Positions 19,006 through 31,457 of a DNA stretch of 64,000 nt are shown piece by piece. Position 1 is the stretch's first letter. Each line of letters opens with the position of its first letter. Source of the DNA: Hyphomicrobiales bacterium. Its GTDB lineage: Bacteria; Pseudomonadota; Alphaproteobacteria; Rhizobiales; Rhizobiaceae. A model generated the notes under the pieces. It saw only the letters and a list, made by a program, of their open reading frames with translations, had not been told where the DNA came from and made no database searches. Made by a program: the position numbers and the translations under genes. Where the stretch lies: assembly GCA_900466005.1 (NCBI GenBank), contig UEGQ01000025.1, positions 1 to 64,000 on the forward strand, in the 5' to 3' direction.

Positions 19006-19530
19006 ATGGCGGACGAAACGGCCGAGTGGGACAGGACGAAGGACGGCGGGCAGCAGCGTGTCCGCCTGCGGCATTTTTCCCGTTCCCTGCCGATGCTGCT
19101 GCTCCGCGCGCGGGAGGCGATGATGCGGCACTTCCGCAATTCGCTCCGCGTGCACGACATCACCGAGCAGCAGTGGCGGATCCTTCGGGCGCTGGTGACG
19201 GTGCCGGAAATCGAGGTGACGGAACTCGCCCGGGCAACGTTCCTGCTCGGACCGAGCCTCTCGCGCATCCTGAAGGATCTCGAAACGCGGCAGCTCATCG
19301 AACGGCATCAGGACGAGAACGACCTCCGTCGCTCCCGCATCGCCATCAGCAAGTCGGGTCTGGCTCTCATCGAAAAGGTCTCGCCGCAATCCGAGGAGAT
19401 CTACGCCGAGATCACCCGTGCCTTCGGTGCCGAACGGATGCGCGAGCTGCAAAGGCTCCTCGAGGAACTCGAGGCCGTCGTGAGCGGTCTTGAGGACCGC
19501 CGGGGGCCCGACGAGAAAGGCGAGATGTGA
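19006..19530 (+). CDS. MarR family regulator, HpaR-like (homoprotocatechuate-type)
   Basis: This 174-residue winged-helix regulator contains the HpaR-like core: LRHFSRSLPMLLLRAREAMM, then ITEQQWRILRALV and FLLGPSLSRILKDLETRQLI, and the wing DENDLRRSRIAIS. The ATG at 19006 precedes MADETAEW; upstream in-frame codons look unstructured. HpaR normally represses homoprotocatechuate (hydroxyphenylacetate) catabolic genes, but no hpa catabolic gene is in view, only the aromatic amino acid decarboxylase upstream and a glyoxalase-fold protein downstream. Confidence 0.88.
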   Translation: MADETAEWDRTKDGGQQRVRLRHFSRSLPMLLLRAREAMMRHFRNSLRVHDITEQQWRILRALVTVPEIEVTELARATFLLGPSLSRILKDLETRQLIERHQDENDLRRSRIAISKSGLALIEKVSPQSEEIYAEITRAFGAERMRELQRLLEELEAVVSGLEDRRGPDEKGEM

Positions 19531-19597
19531 GCGGGCGCCGTCCGCTCCAGCCCCACAGGTGCCCGCACAACAGTTCTCAGCGACACAGGAGTTGATC

Positions 19598-19993
19598 TTG
19601 GCAAAGATGATACACTCGATGATCCGCGTGCTCGACGAGGCGCGAGCAACGGAATTCTACGGCAAGGCGTTCGGGCTCGAAGTCGCCGAAAGGCTCGACT
19701 TCGACAGCTTCACGCTCGTCTACCTCAGCAATCCGGAGAGCGAATTCGAGCTCGAACTGACCGTCAACAAGGGGCGCGAGGAGGGCTACGCCCTCGGGGA
19801 TGGTTACGGTCATCTCGCCGTGTCGGTCGACGACCTCGACGCAGAACACGCGCGCTTCACCGGTCTCGGGCTGAACCCCGGCAAAATCGTCGAGTTCAAC
19901 CGCGACGGCGCGCTCTTCGCCCGGTTCTTCTTCGTGACCGATCCGGACGGCTACAAGATCGAGGTCCTGCAGCGTCACGGGCGCTTCAAGTAA
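19598..19993 (+). CDS. VOC family protein, glyoxalase I-like (lactoylglutathione lyase)
   Basis: This 131-residue vicinal-oxygen-chelate protein has the four metal ligand positions of GloA: His in MIHSMIRV, Glu in FELELTVNK, His in GYGHLAVSV and Glu in YKIEVLQ. It would isomerise the hemithioacetal of methylglyoxal and glutathione. The start is the TTG at 19598, because CAGGAG lies seven bases before it and the peptide MAKMIHSMIRVLDE matches family N-termini; the next ATG would cut into the first strand. It is downstream of the HpaR-like gene on the same strand. Confidence 0.85.
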   Translation: MAKMIHSMIRVLDEARATEFYGKAFGLEVAERLDFDSFTLVYLSNPESEFELELTVNKGREEGYALGDGYGHLAVSVDDLDAEHARFTGLGLNPGKIVEFNRDGALFARFFFVTDPDGYKIEVLQRHGRFK

Positions 19994-20043
19994 GTTGCGG
20001 GGACCGGCGCCGGGGCGATGCGTCGCGGCTTCGGTTCCCGCCC

Positions 20044-21234
20044 TCAGTGCCAGGCCGATCTCAAAGCACGCGCCTTGGCCTTGGTCCGGTCGATTGCATC
20101 GCGCAGGCGATAGGCGTTGCGTGGAGACAGGTGATGCTGCACGGCCATCGCATGGCCGCGCCAGACGAAGCCGTTGCCAAACCACGCGGAGACCCAGAGA
20201 ACCGGCAGCGCAAGGTCACGCAGCACGAGCGCGAGCGGCGTGTTGCGGCCGAGCGGCCAGCCGAAGGCGCGGATGACGATGAGCTCGCAACTGTACCAGA
20301 CGGCGGCGTAGGCGAGCACGGCCGCGGGCGACCAGAGGCCGGCCATGCTGCCGGCAATCGCGGCGGCGAACGGAAAGGCGCCGCCGACGAGGATTTCCGG
20401 CAGGAAGAACAGCGGGAACGACACCCGTCGCAGGCGCGCCCAGCGGAGCTGCCGCCGCCAGACGCCCTGCCATGTGCGGCGTCCGAGCGGCTGCGGAAAG
20501 GGAATGTCGACGAGGCGGACCGAAAGCCCGGCTTCGCGCACGATCTTGGTGGAAGCAGCGTCTTCCGCGACCTCGTCGGCGAGCCGGGCGAAGCCGCCGG
20601 CGCGGTCGATCAGGCCACGATGGAAGAGCATGGTCTTGCCCTGGGCGAAGCCGAGACCGATCTCGTCGGCGAGCATCTGCCAGCGCGCCTGGAAGCTGTC
20701 GAGCCAGGCTGCCTCGATTTCGGCTGCGAAACCGACGGGCTCCGTGCCGGCCGGCGGCGAGCACACCATACCGGTGTCGGGTTCCCAGCGGGCGAAGAGC
20801 TGCGAGAGATAGTCCTTCGGCGCGAGCACGTTGCTGTCGGCGATCACGATCCACGGGTAGCGCGCCGCGTCCCAGCCCTTGACGAGGTTGTTGAGCTTCG
20901 GATTGATGCTGACCTGGCTGTTGCCGACGAGGAGTGTCGAGGGAACGTCCGGGTGTTCCGCCATAAGCCGCCGGACCAGCGGAACGGCCGGATCATCGGC
21001 GTCGTCGACGCAGAAGACGACTTCGTAGACCGGCCAGTCGAGAAGAAAGGTCGAGCGCAGCGTCGCTTCGAGATTGTTCTCGATGCCGCAGAAGGGCCGC
21101 AGGATGCTGACGGCGGGCCGGGCGGTCTGCGCCGGGTGGACCGTCGGTCTTGTTCTTGTCTTCCGGCGGTAGATCCAGCCGAGGCTGACGAGGTGGATAA
21201 GCAGGGCAGTCGCGCAGAACGTCATGATCAACAT
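20044..21234 (-). CDS. Ceramide glucosyltransferase-like glycosyltransferase (GT21 family)
   Basis: This 396-residue membrane glycosyltransferase has an N-terminal helix (TMLIMTFCATALLIHLVSLG), a GT-A catalytic domain with VVFCVDDADDPAV, PWIVIADSNVLAPKDYL, DEVAEDAAS and the acceptor motif RQLRW, then several C-terminal helices. This D, D, D, (Q/R)XXRW order is that of ceramide glucosyltransferases and of the processive Agrobacterium/Mesorhizobium enzymes that put sugars on diacylglycerol or ceramide. The ATG at 21234 follows AAGGA; GTG 21238-21240 is an alternative. It probably makes membrane glycolipids, for example under phosphate stress. Confidence 0.88.
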   Translation of the reverse strand: MLIMTFCATALLIHLVSLGWIYRRKTRTRPTVHPAQTARPAVSILRPFCGIENNLEATLRSTFLLDWPVYEVVFCVDDADDPAVPLVRRLMAEHPDVPSTLLVGNSQVSINPKLNNLVKGWDAARYPWIVIADSNVLAPKDYLSQLFARWEPDTGMVCSPPAGTEPVGFAAEIEAAWLDSFQARWQMLADEIGLGFAQGKTMLFHRGLIDRAGGFARLADEVAEDAASTKIVREAGLSVRLVDIPFPQPLGRRTWQGVWRRQLRWARLRRVSFPLFFLPEILVGGAFPFAAAIAGSMAGLWSPAAVLAYAAVWYSCELIVIRAFGWPLGRNTPLALVLRDLALPVLWVSAWFGNGFVWRGHAMAVQHHLSPRNAYRLRDAIDRTKAKARALRSAWH

Positions 21235-21373
21235 GGTCACGATCCTTGTACCATCCGCTGCCTGATACTATCGCCTCATGACAATTCTGCAAAAGGGAAT
21301 TGCCCTCCCGCGACGAAAGATGGGGATGCAAGGCTGAATGCCGAGTTTGCGTCGTCAGCGCGGTTCCGGCGGA

Positions 21374-21979
21374 TCATCCATGTCCGGATCTGCCGCGACG
21401 CAGGATGCTCGCCAGCCGCCAGCCGAGGAGAAGCGCCACGATCCCGGCGGCGAGGAAGCCGCTCGCGTCGCCGACGATCTCGGCAATGGCGAGAACGTTG
21501 TCGCTGAATAGGATTCCGAGGCCGACATGCAGGATGACCCACACCGCCTCTCCGGCGACGCCGGCCGCGGTGAAGTGCGCCCAGGAAAAGCCGGTCGCTC
21601 CGGTCACCAGGTTCATGTAGGGGCCGAGGGGGCTGAACAGCCAGCGGGTCAGGAATATGCCGACCGTCGCGTGGCGGGCGATTTCCTGCGTCGCGCGGTC
21701 GAGTGCCGCCTTGCCGGCCGGCTTCCTCGCGATGCGGGTGGTGACTGCCTGGCCTGCGAAGCGCCCGACGAAGTAGCCGATCTGGTCGCCGCCGACGGCC
21801 GCGGCAAACGCGGTCACGAAGACCGGGACCAGGCCGAAATCGCCGGCGGCGGCGAAAGAGCCCATCAGCATCATCACCAGAGAGGCGGGAAGCGGTAGCC
21901 CGAGGCAGCTCAGGCCCGCCACTGTCGCAAGCAAGGGTAGCCCGTAAACCGGGACGAGCGCGAGGATGGCGTCGCTCAT
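21374..21979 (-). CDS. DedA family membrane protein (VTT domain)
   Basis: This 201-residue inner-membrane protein of the DedA/SNARE-associated family, which includes polyprenyl-phosphate and lipid flippases, has GLPLPASLVMMLMGSFAA, the domain motif GDQIGYFVGRFAG and RWLFSPLGPYMNLVTGAT. The start ATG at 21979 overlaps the stop of the preceding small gene by four bases. The gene order small membrane protein, DedA, next to a glycolipid glycosyltransferase, hints at a role in envelope lipid handling. Confidence 0.9.
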   Translation of the reverse strand: MSDAILALVPVYGLPLLATVAGLSCLGLPLPASLVMMLMGSFAAAGDFGLVPVFVTAFAAAVGGDQIGYFVGRFAGQAVTTRIARKPAGKAALDRATQEIARHATVGIFLTRWLFSPLGPYMNLVTGATGFSWAHFTAAGVAGEAVWVILHVGLGILFSDNVLAIAEIVGDASGFLAAGIVALLLGWRLASILRRGRSGHG

Positions 21980-22332
21980 CGAACGGGGCCGCCTTCCCGG
22001 AGCCTTGCAATCGCCCGTTCGATTTCGGCGCGGAATTCCTCCGGGCTCATGCCGCGGTCGCGGGCGATCTGTTCCACCGTTGGGCGCCGGCCGGTGCCGA
22101 GCGGGCCAACCCCCAGCGCATCCGCCAGCGCCTCGCGCGGCAGGTCGTAGGAGCGGGCGATATAGCCGATCGTCATCCAATTCTCGATCGGCTGGTTGCG
22201 GTGTTCCGGCACGTTCCAGTAGACCACGTACAAGGCGAAGCGTGCCGCAAAGAAGAGCGCAAGCGCCGAGGCCGCGAGGAAGGCGAGAAGCAGCAAGCGG
22301 TGTTCGCGCCAGAGGATTGCTGCTCTCTTCAT
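21976..22332 (-). CDS. Conserved hypothetical protein with one membrane helix
   Basis: This 118-residue protein has an N-terminal anchor (RLLLLAFLAASALALFFAAR), then YWNVPEHRNQPIENWMTIGY and a helical tail with a short sequence like a helix-turn-helix (YDLPREALADALGV, then TVEQIARDRGMSPEEFRAEI). It overlaps the DedA gene by four bases and is therefore probably co-translated with it. I do not recognise a named family. The anchor followed by a soluble C-terminal domain suggests a DedA partner. Confidence 0.8.
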   Translation of the reverse strand: MKRAAILWREHRLLLLAFLAASALALFFAARFALYVVYWNVPEHRNQPIENWMTIGYIARSYDLPREALADALGVGPLGTGRRPTVEQIARDRGMSPEEFRAEIERAIARLREGGPVR

Positions 22333-22436
22333 GTCCGGTCGTGCCTCATCCCGTCTGCGAGGATCGCCGCACTTGACTCGGTCCGTCGTCCTCTTTCATT
22401 CAAGGGCGAGTTAACCGCAAAAGGCGATGGCCGACA

Positions 22437-23141
22437 ATGAGCGCAGCAGAGGTCAGACTGGAGGAGAGCTGGAAACGGGTCCTCGGGCCGGAGTTTTCCA
22501 GTCCTTACATGCAGCAATTGCGGGAATTTCTGATTGCCGAAAGAGCGAACGGCAAGCGGATCTTCCCGAAGGGCGCGGAGTATTTCCGGGCGCTCGACCT
22601 GACGCCGCTCGGCAAGGTTCGGGTGGTGATCCTCGGCCAGGACCCCTATCACGGCGCCGGCCAGGCGCACGGGCTCTGCTTCAGCGTGCAGCCGGGCGTG
22701 CGTGTGCCGCCGTCGCTCGTCAACATCTACAAGGAACTGGAAACCGACCTCGGCATTCACCCGGTCCGCCACGGCTTCCTCGAAAGCTGGGCAAAGCAGG
22801 GCGTGCTGCTGCTCAACAGCGTGCTCACCGTCGAGGAGGCCCGCGCCGCTTCGCATCAGGGGCGGGGCTGGGAACGCTTCACCGATGCCGTGATCCGCGC
22901 CGTCAACGACGAGTGTTCCTCGGTCGTCTTCATGCTCTGGGGCTCCTATGCCCAGAAGAAGGCCGCCTTCGTCGATCGGGAGCGCCATCTGGTGCTGAGG
23001 GCACCGCATCCTTCGCCGCTCTCGGCGCATAATGGTTTCTTCGGCTGCCGGCACTTCTCCAAAGCGAACGAGTTCCTGCGCTCACGGGGGCTGGAGCCGA
23101 TCGACTGGCAACTGCCGGCCGATCCCGTGCTGGCGCAATAA
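22437..23141 (+). CDS. ung: Uracil-DNA glycosylase
   Basis: This 234-residue family 1 enzyme removes uracil from DNA in base excision repair. It has the water-activating loop VVILGQDPYHGAGQAHGLCF, the minor-groove PPSLVNIYKE segment, LLLNSVLTV and the Leu-loop HPSPLSAHNGFFGCRHF. The length and all motifs are intact, so it should be active. Confidence 0.97.
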   Translation: MSAAEVRLEESWKRVLGPEFSSPYMQQLREFLIAERANGKRIFPKGAEYFRALDLTPLGKVRVVILGQDPYHGAGQAHGLCFSVQPGVRVPPSLVNIYKELETDLGIHPVRHGFLESWAKQGVLLLNSVLTVEEARAASHQGRGWERFTDAVIRAVNDECSSVVFMLWGSYAQKKAAFVDRERHLVLRAPHPSPLSAHNGFFGCRHFSKANEFLRSRGLEPIDWQLPADPVLAQ

Positions 23142-23231
23142 ACTGCCGCCGGTTGCCCCTTGCGGCGCTTGCGGCTGCCGCCGGCCTGTCGGATAGTGCC
23201 GCCCTGTTGTTCAGATCCGGGGAGCCCACAC

Positions 23232-24659
23232 ATGAGCAATCGCCTCAAATTCTTCATCGATGGTCAGTGGGTCGATCCGGTCACGCCGGCGCTGCTCGAC
23301 GTCATCGATCCTTCGACCGAAGAGGCGTTCACGCAAATTTCCATCGGATCGGCGGCCGATGTCGACCGGGCGGTGGCGGCGGCCAAGGCGGCGTTCCCGG
23401 CCTTTTCGATCTCGTCGCGGGAGGAACGCCTGGCGCTTCTCGAGCGCATTCTCGCCGCCTACGACGAGCGTATCGATGATATCGCCGAGGCGGTCAGCCG
23501 CGAGATGGGCGCGCCGCTTCCCTTCGCCCGCGATTCGCAGGCGACCTCCGGCGCGGCACACCTGCGGACGACCATCAAGGCGCTGAAGACCTTTGCCTTC
23601 ACCGAGAAGCGCGGCACGACGATGATCGTGCGCGAGCCCATCGGCGTCTGTGCTCTCATCACCCCGTGGAACTGGCCGCTGAACCAGATCGCCTGCAAGG
23701 TGGCGCCGGCGATCGCCGCCGGCTGCACCATGGTGCTGAAGCCGTCCGAGATCGCACCGATCACTGGCGTCATCTTCGCCGAGATCATGGAGGCGGCGGG
23801 CACGCCGAAGGGCGTCTTCAATCTCGTGCACGGAACCGGGCCGGAGGTCGGCCAGCCGATGGCGTGTCATCCCGATGTCGACATGGTCTCCTTCACCGGA
23901 TCGACCCGCGCCGGCGTCGCCGTCGCCAAGGCTGCGGCCGACACGGTGAAGCGGGTGGCGCAGGAACTCGGCGGCAAGTCCGCCAACATCATCCTGCCGG
24001 ATGCCGATCTGAGCGCGGCTGTGAGTGAAGGTGTGGCCGACTGCTTCGACAATTCCGGACAGTCCTGCAATGCACCGACCCGCATGCTTGTGCCGGCCGA
24101 CCGGCACGACGAGGCGCTGGCGGTCGCAAGAGCCGTCGCCGAGACCGTCGTCGTCGGCGATCCCCGTTCGCCGGACACCCGGCTCGGCCCGGTGGTCAGC
24201 CGCACGCAATTCGACAAGATCCAGGCGCTGATCGAAGCCGGCATTCGCGAGGGAGCGACGCTGGTCGCCGGCGGGCCGGGACGGCCGGAGCACCTCAACC
24301 GCGGCTACTATGTGCGCCCGACTGTCTTCGGTAACGTCACCAACGATATGACCATCGCGCGGGAAGAAATCTTCGGACCGGTCCTGTCGATCCTGCCCTA
24401 CAGGGACGAGGAAGAGGCGATCGCGATCGCCAATGACACGGTCTACGGGCTTGCCGCCTATGTCCAGTCGGGGGATATCGGTCATGCCCGCAAGGTGGCC
24501 GCGCGGCTGAGAGCCGGTTGCGTCCACATCAACTATCCGGCTTGGGATCCTTACGCGCCGTTCGGCGGCTACAAGCAGTCGGGCAACGGCCGCGAATACG
24601 GCGAATGGGGCCTTCACGACTTCCTCGAGGTCAAGGCGGTCATCGGCTACGGGGAGTAG
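23232..24659 (+). CDS. NAD(P)-dependent aldehyde dehydrogenase
   Basis: This 475-residue ALDH superfamily enzyme has the coenzyme region ITPWNWPLNQIACKVAPAI, the general-base Glu in QELGGKSANIILPDAD and the nucleophile Cys in NSGQSCNAPTRM. It oxidises an aldehyde to the acid. The ATG at 23232 matches the usual N-terminus (FFIDGQWVDPV) and is preceded by GGGGAG. The nearest relatives by pattern are AldA/betaine-type ALDHs of broad range; the substrate is unknown. It follows ung by 90 bases but is functionally unrelated. Confidence 0.93.
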   Translation: MSNRLKFFIDGQWVDPVTPALLDVIDPSTEEAFTQISIGSAADVDRAVAAAKAAFPAFSISSREERLALLERILAAYDERIDDIAEAVSREMGAPLPFARDSQATSGAAHLRTTIKALKTFAFTEKRGTTMIVREPIGVCALITPWNWPLNQIACKVAPAIAAGCTMVLKPSEIAPITGVIFAEIMEAAGTPKGVFNLVHGTGPEVGQPMACHPDVDMVSFTGSTRAGVAVAKAAADTVKRVAQELGGKSANIILPDADLSAAVSEGVADCFDNSGQSCNAPTRMLVPADRHDEALAVARAVAETVVVGDPRSPDTRLGPVVSRTQFDKIQALIEAGIREGATLVAGGPGRPEHLNRGYYVRPTVFGNVTNDMTIAREEIFGPVLSILPYRDEEEAIAIANDTVYGLAAYVQSGDIGHARKVAARLRAGCVHINYPAWDPYAPFGGYKQSGNGREYGEWGLHDFLEVKAVIGYGE

Positions 24660-24728
24660 GCGCCCGTTCCAGAGATTGCCGTCTTTTCGCCGTTTCGGCG
24701 CCTGAATCCCCGCGGGAAGATGCGGTGG

Positions 24729-24747
24729 CCGCAGAAAAAATCTGCGG
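24729..24747 (+). terminator. Candidate terminator hairpin after the aldehyde dehydrogenase
   Basis: CCGCAGA and TCTGCGG form a 7-bp stem with an AAAAA loop, 70 bases after the stop codon. The sequence beyond is only moderately T-rich, so intrinsic termination is uncertain. Confidence 0.35.
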
Positions 24748-24916
24748 TCGCCCGTCCTTGATTCCGTTTCTTTCTTCTCCCGGATTTTAAAGGGTTTTTT
24801 GCCTTTGCCGACCGCTCCGACGCCGTCTCAGGCCCCGCTTCGCGCGTATTTCCCGGAACAAAGAAATGCGATTTACGGTTTCCCGGCCATGGCAAACAGC
24901 CAGAAAGGATGAAGCC

Positions 24917-25315
24917 ATGAAGACGAAACTGCTAGCTATTTCCGCCCTTGTTTTCGGTGCACTCGCCGGGACCAGCGCGGCGCAAGAAGGCACCGTGACC
25001 GGTGCGGCTGGGGGCGCCGTGACGGGCGCCATCGTCGGCGGTCCGGTCGGTGCGGCAGTCGGTGGTGTCGTCGGCGCAATCGCCGGGACGGCCGTTGCTC
25101 CGCCGCCACCTGAAGTCGTCACCTATGTCGAGCAGCAGCCGGCGCCGGCCAGAGCCGTGGTCGTCGACCAGCCGATCGCCGTCGGCGCGACGCTGCCGCA
25201 GGAGGTGGTCCTGGTTCCCGTTCCGGACAATCCGACCTACGCCTATGCGGTGGTCAATCAGCAGCGGGTGATCGTCGATCCGCAGACCCACGTGGTCGTG
25301 AGCGTGGTCGAGTAA
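24917..25315 (+). CDS. DUF1236 domain-containing exported protein
   Basis: This 132-residue protein has a signal peptide (KTKLLAISALVFGALAGTSA, cleavage near AAQ), a glycine-zipper-like stretch (GGAVTGAIVGGPVGAAVGGV) and a C-terminal DUF1236 region (YAYAVVNQQRVIVDPQTHVV). Such proteins are common in Rhizobiales and probably sit in the periplasm or associate with membrane; the function is not known. The ATG at 24917 begins the signal peptide; an upstream in-frame start at 24866 would bury it. A terminator follows directly. Confidence 0.9.
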   Translation: MKTKLLAISALVFGALAGTSAAQEGTVTGAAGGAVTGAIVGGPVGAAVGGVVGAIAGTAVAPPPPEVVTYVEQQPAPARAVVVDQPIAVGATLPQEVVLVPVPDNPTYAYAVVNQQRVIVDPQTHVVVSVVE

Positions 25316-25330
25316 GGCCCGACAATCTCG

Positions 25331-25362
25331 AAGGGGGCCGTGAGGGCTCCCTTCTTGTTTCT
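25331..25362 (+). terminator. Rho-independent terminator after the DUF1236 gene
   Basis: AAGGGGGCC (25331-25339) pairs with GGCTCCCTT (25345-25353) with one G-U pair, followed by CTTGTTT. It lies 16 bases after the stop codon. Confidence 0.55.
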
Positions 25363-25437
25363 ACGTGCCCTGCTTGCCCGCCTCGAGTGTCTTCCCCGGC
25401 CGCAACCGCTGCCTCGGCACCCCCCGTTTCCCGATCG

Positions 25438-26376
25438 TTACCTGCCTGCCGTCGCCGGCTTGCCCCACTCGGCAATCGCGATGCCGCCGAGCACCAGGAC
25501 GAGGGCGATGACATGGAAGAGCTGCACCGGCTCGGAGATGAGGGTGACGGAGAGCAGGGTACCGAAGACCGGCACGAGGTTGATGAAGAGCCCGGCACGG
25601 TTGGCGCCGATGCCCTCGACGCCCTTGATATAGAAGATCTGCGAGATGAGGGACGGAAAGAGCGCCGCATAGGCGATCAGCGCCCAGCCGGTGAGGTCGG
25701 GCACGACCAGGTTTCCGGACGACGCCTCCCATAAGACGAGAGGCAAGGCAGTCACGGTCGCGCCGAGGGAGGCGCCCGCCATCATGCTCTTCCAGTGTAC
25801 GGGCGGCTTCCAGCGAAGGCCGACCGTATAGATCGCATAGGCGACGACGGCCAGCAGCAGCAGGGCATCACCGTAGTTGAGGGTCAGCGCGAGAAGAGCC
25901 GCAAGATCTCCGTGTCCTGCCGTCAGCGCGACGCCGACGAAGCTGATGAGGAAGCCGACGATCTGGACGAAGGAGACCGGTATGCGAAAGAAGGCGAAGT
26001 TCAGCACGAAGATCAGAACGGGGATGCCGCCTTGCTCGATCGCGCCGTTGACCGCGCTCGTATATTGCAGGGCGGTGTAGAGGAAGCCGTTGAACGCGGT
26101 ATAGCCGATGGCGCCGTAGGCGAGGAGGAGCAGCCAGTTGCGCCGGAGCACCGGCCAGTCGGCCCTGAGCTGCGGCACGGAGATCGCCGAGATCAGGATG
26201 GCGGCGATCGCCCAGCGGGAAAGATTGAGCGCCATCGGGCTTATGTGGCCGATCGCGAGCTTGCCGACGATGGTGTTGCCGCCCCAGAAAAGCGTGCAGA
26301 CGGTGAGCAGAATATAGGATCGAAAAGGCAAGCGGCTTACCTTCGGATTGGGACGGGAATGGGTGATGCTGTGCAT
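25438..26376 (-). CDS. EamA family (DMT superfamily) transporter
   Basis: This 312-residue protein has about ten membrane helices and two EamA repeats. The first repeat begins LLTVCTLFWGGNTIVGKLAI and the second begins LLLLAVVAYAIYTVGLRWKP. Members usually export small metabolites such as amino acids. The ATG at 26376 has GAAGG eight bases upstream; two earlier in-frame ATGs add a hydrophilic tail. It is a stand-alone gene divergent from purA. Confidence 0.9.
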   Translation of the reverse strand: MHSITHSRPNPKVSRLPFRSYILLTVCTLFWGGNTIVGKLAIGHISPMALNLSRWAIAAILISAISVPQLRADWPVLRRNWLLLLAYGAIGYTAFNGFLYTALQYTSAVNGAIEQGGIPVLIFVLNFAFFRIPVSFVQIVGFLISFVGVALTAGHGDLAALLALTLNYGDALLLLAVVAYAIYTVGLRWKPPVHWKSMMAGASLGATVTALPLVLWEASSGNLVVPDLTGWALIAYAALFPSLISQIFYIKGVEGIGANRAGLFINLVPVFGTLLSVTLISEPVQLFHVIALVLVLGGIAIAEWGKPATAGR

Positions 26377-26528
26377 TGATTTGGCCTTCGGGATAGGCGA
26401 GCCAACGGGCATTGTCACGCAAAAAGCCAAATCGCCTTTCACAAACAGGTCGATTTTAAAAAAGCAACACAGTATAGATGCGCGGGTTTGGATAGGGCGC
26501 AGCCAGCGCAGATAGGCAGGATTTCGAA

Positions 26529-27827
<1,299 letters not shown>

Positions 27828-27887
27828 TGTCGGAATTCTTTAACGAATTGCCCGCCGGCCGCGGCTGGTACCCAAGAGAAAGTGCCC

Positions 27888-30221
<2,334 letters not shown>

Positions 30222-30234
30222 CGAGAAAGAAAAA

Positions 30235-30260
30235 GGGTTTCGGGCGATAGCCCGAAACCC
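30235..30260 (-). terminator. Strong intrinsic terminator, convergent between the acidic protein gene and rpoH
   Basis: GGGTTTCGGGC (30235-30245) and GCCCGAAACCC (30250-30260) form a perfect 11-bp stem with a GATA loop. On the reverse strand it is followed by TTTTTCTTTCTC, so it is a good terminator for the leftward rpoH transcript. It may also end the rightward one by its stem. Confidence 0.8.
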
Positions 30261-30365
30261 ATTATCGTAAGAGGCGGAGAGGCGACCACCCCGCCGCGAA
30301 GATGAGTGTCACGACGCCCGCCCGTCAGCGCTCAGATTGCGGCCACGCTCCGGAAATTCCGAGAA

Positions 30366-31268
30366 TCAGGCTTCGACCACGCGGAGAGCGGAGGCGCGCT
30401 CGAGCGCCTCCTTCTGGACGGCTTCCTGGACCTTCTCGAAGGCCCGGACCTCGATCTGGCGGACACGCTCGCGGCTGATGTCGAATTCCGCCGACAGGTC
30501 TTCCAGCGTCACCGGATCCTCCGCCAGACGGCGGGCCTCGAAGATGCGACGTTCGCGGTCGTTGAGGACGCTCATGGCGCGGGCCAGCATGCGCCGGCGC
30601 GTTTCGAGCTCGTCCTGTTCGATGAGCACATCTTCCTGGCTGTCATGCTCGTCGACCAGCCAATCCTGCCACTGGCCGGACTCGCCCTCGGCGGCACGGA
30701 TCGGGGCGTTCAGCGACGCGTCGCCGGAGAGGCGGCGGTTCATCGAGACGACCTCGTCCTCGGAGACGTTCAGCTTGGTGGCGATTTCCGTCACCTGCTC
30801 GGGTTTCAGGTCGCCTTCCTCGATCGCCTGGATCTTGCCCTTGAGGCGGCGAAGGTTGAAGAACAGCCGCTTCTGGTTGGCGGTCGTGCCCATCTTCACC
30901 AGCGACCATGAGCGCAAGATGTATTCCTGTATCGCGGCCTTGATCCACCACATGGCGTAGGTCGCCAGGCGGAAGCCGCGCTCCGGATCGAACTTCTTGA
31001 CCGCCTGCATCAGGCCGACATTGCCCTCGGAGACGACTTCGCCGATCGGCAGGCCGTAGCCGCGATAGCCCATGGCGATCTTGGCGACGAGACGCAGGTG
31101 GCTCGTCACGAGCTTGTGGGCCGCATCGCGGTCGCCATGCTCGGCATAACGCTTGGCCAGCATGTATTCTTCCTGCGGCTCAAGCATCGGAAATTTACGG
31201 ATTTCGTCGAGATACCGGCTCAGGCCGGCCTCGCCGGCGGCGATGGTAGGCAAAGTATTGCGGGCCAT
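30366..31268 (-). CDS. rpoH: RNA polymerase sigma-32 factor (heat shock)
   Basis: This 300-residue sigma factor directs RNA polymerase to heat-shock promoters. It has region 2 (LVTSHLRLVAKIAMGYRGYG, GLMQAVKKFDPERGFRLATY, AMWWIKAAIQEYILRSWSLV), the RpoH box QKRLFFNLRRLK, and the region 4 helix-turn-helix (LEDLSAEFDISRERVRQIEV). The N-terminus ARNTLPTIAAGEAGLSRYLD fits the RpoH1 type of rhizobia; many species have a second copy elsewhere. The start at 31268 follows AAGGGGGTGC. A strong terminator lies after the gene. Confidence 0.97.
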   Translation of the reverse strand: MARNTLPTIAAGEAGLSRYLDEIRKFPMLEPQEEYMLAKRYAEHGDRDAAHKLVTSHLRLVAKIAMGYRGYGLPIGEVVSEGNVGLMQAVKKFDPERGFRLATYAMWWIKAAIQEYILRSWSLVKMGTTANQKRLFFNLRRLKGKIQAIEEGDLKPEQVTEIATKLNVSEDEVVSMNRRLSGDASLNAPIRAAEGESGQWQDWLVDEHDSQEDVLIEQDELETRRRMLARAMSVLNDRERRIFEARRLAEDPVTLEDLSAEFDISRERVRQIEVRAFEKVQEAVQKEALERASALRVVEA

Positions 31269-31457
31269 AAAGCACCCCCTTTCCTTGTGTCGCGACGGTC
31301 CCCTCGAGTGACCCCAGTCCATAGGCAGACCGTCGGCATGGCTTCTGGACGAAGCCCATGCCAAGCCATATGCCAGATAAGTACGGCAAAACGGTGATTC
31401 AAGCCATCCTTGCCGCGTTATATCATTACAATTCGGTAATCTCGACCGGTCCGCAGG

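Noticed and set aside
17440..19452. Leftward open frame of 670 codons opposite the decarboxylase and MarR genes
   Set aside because: Spans several real genes on the other strand and matches no family.
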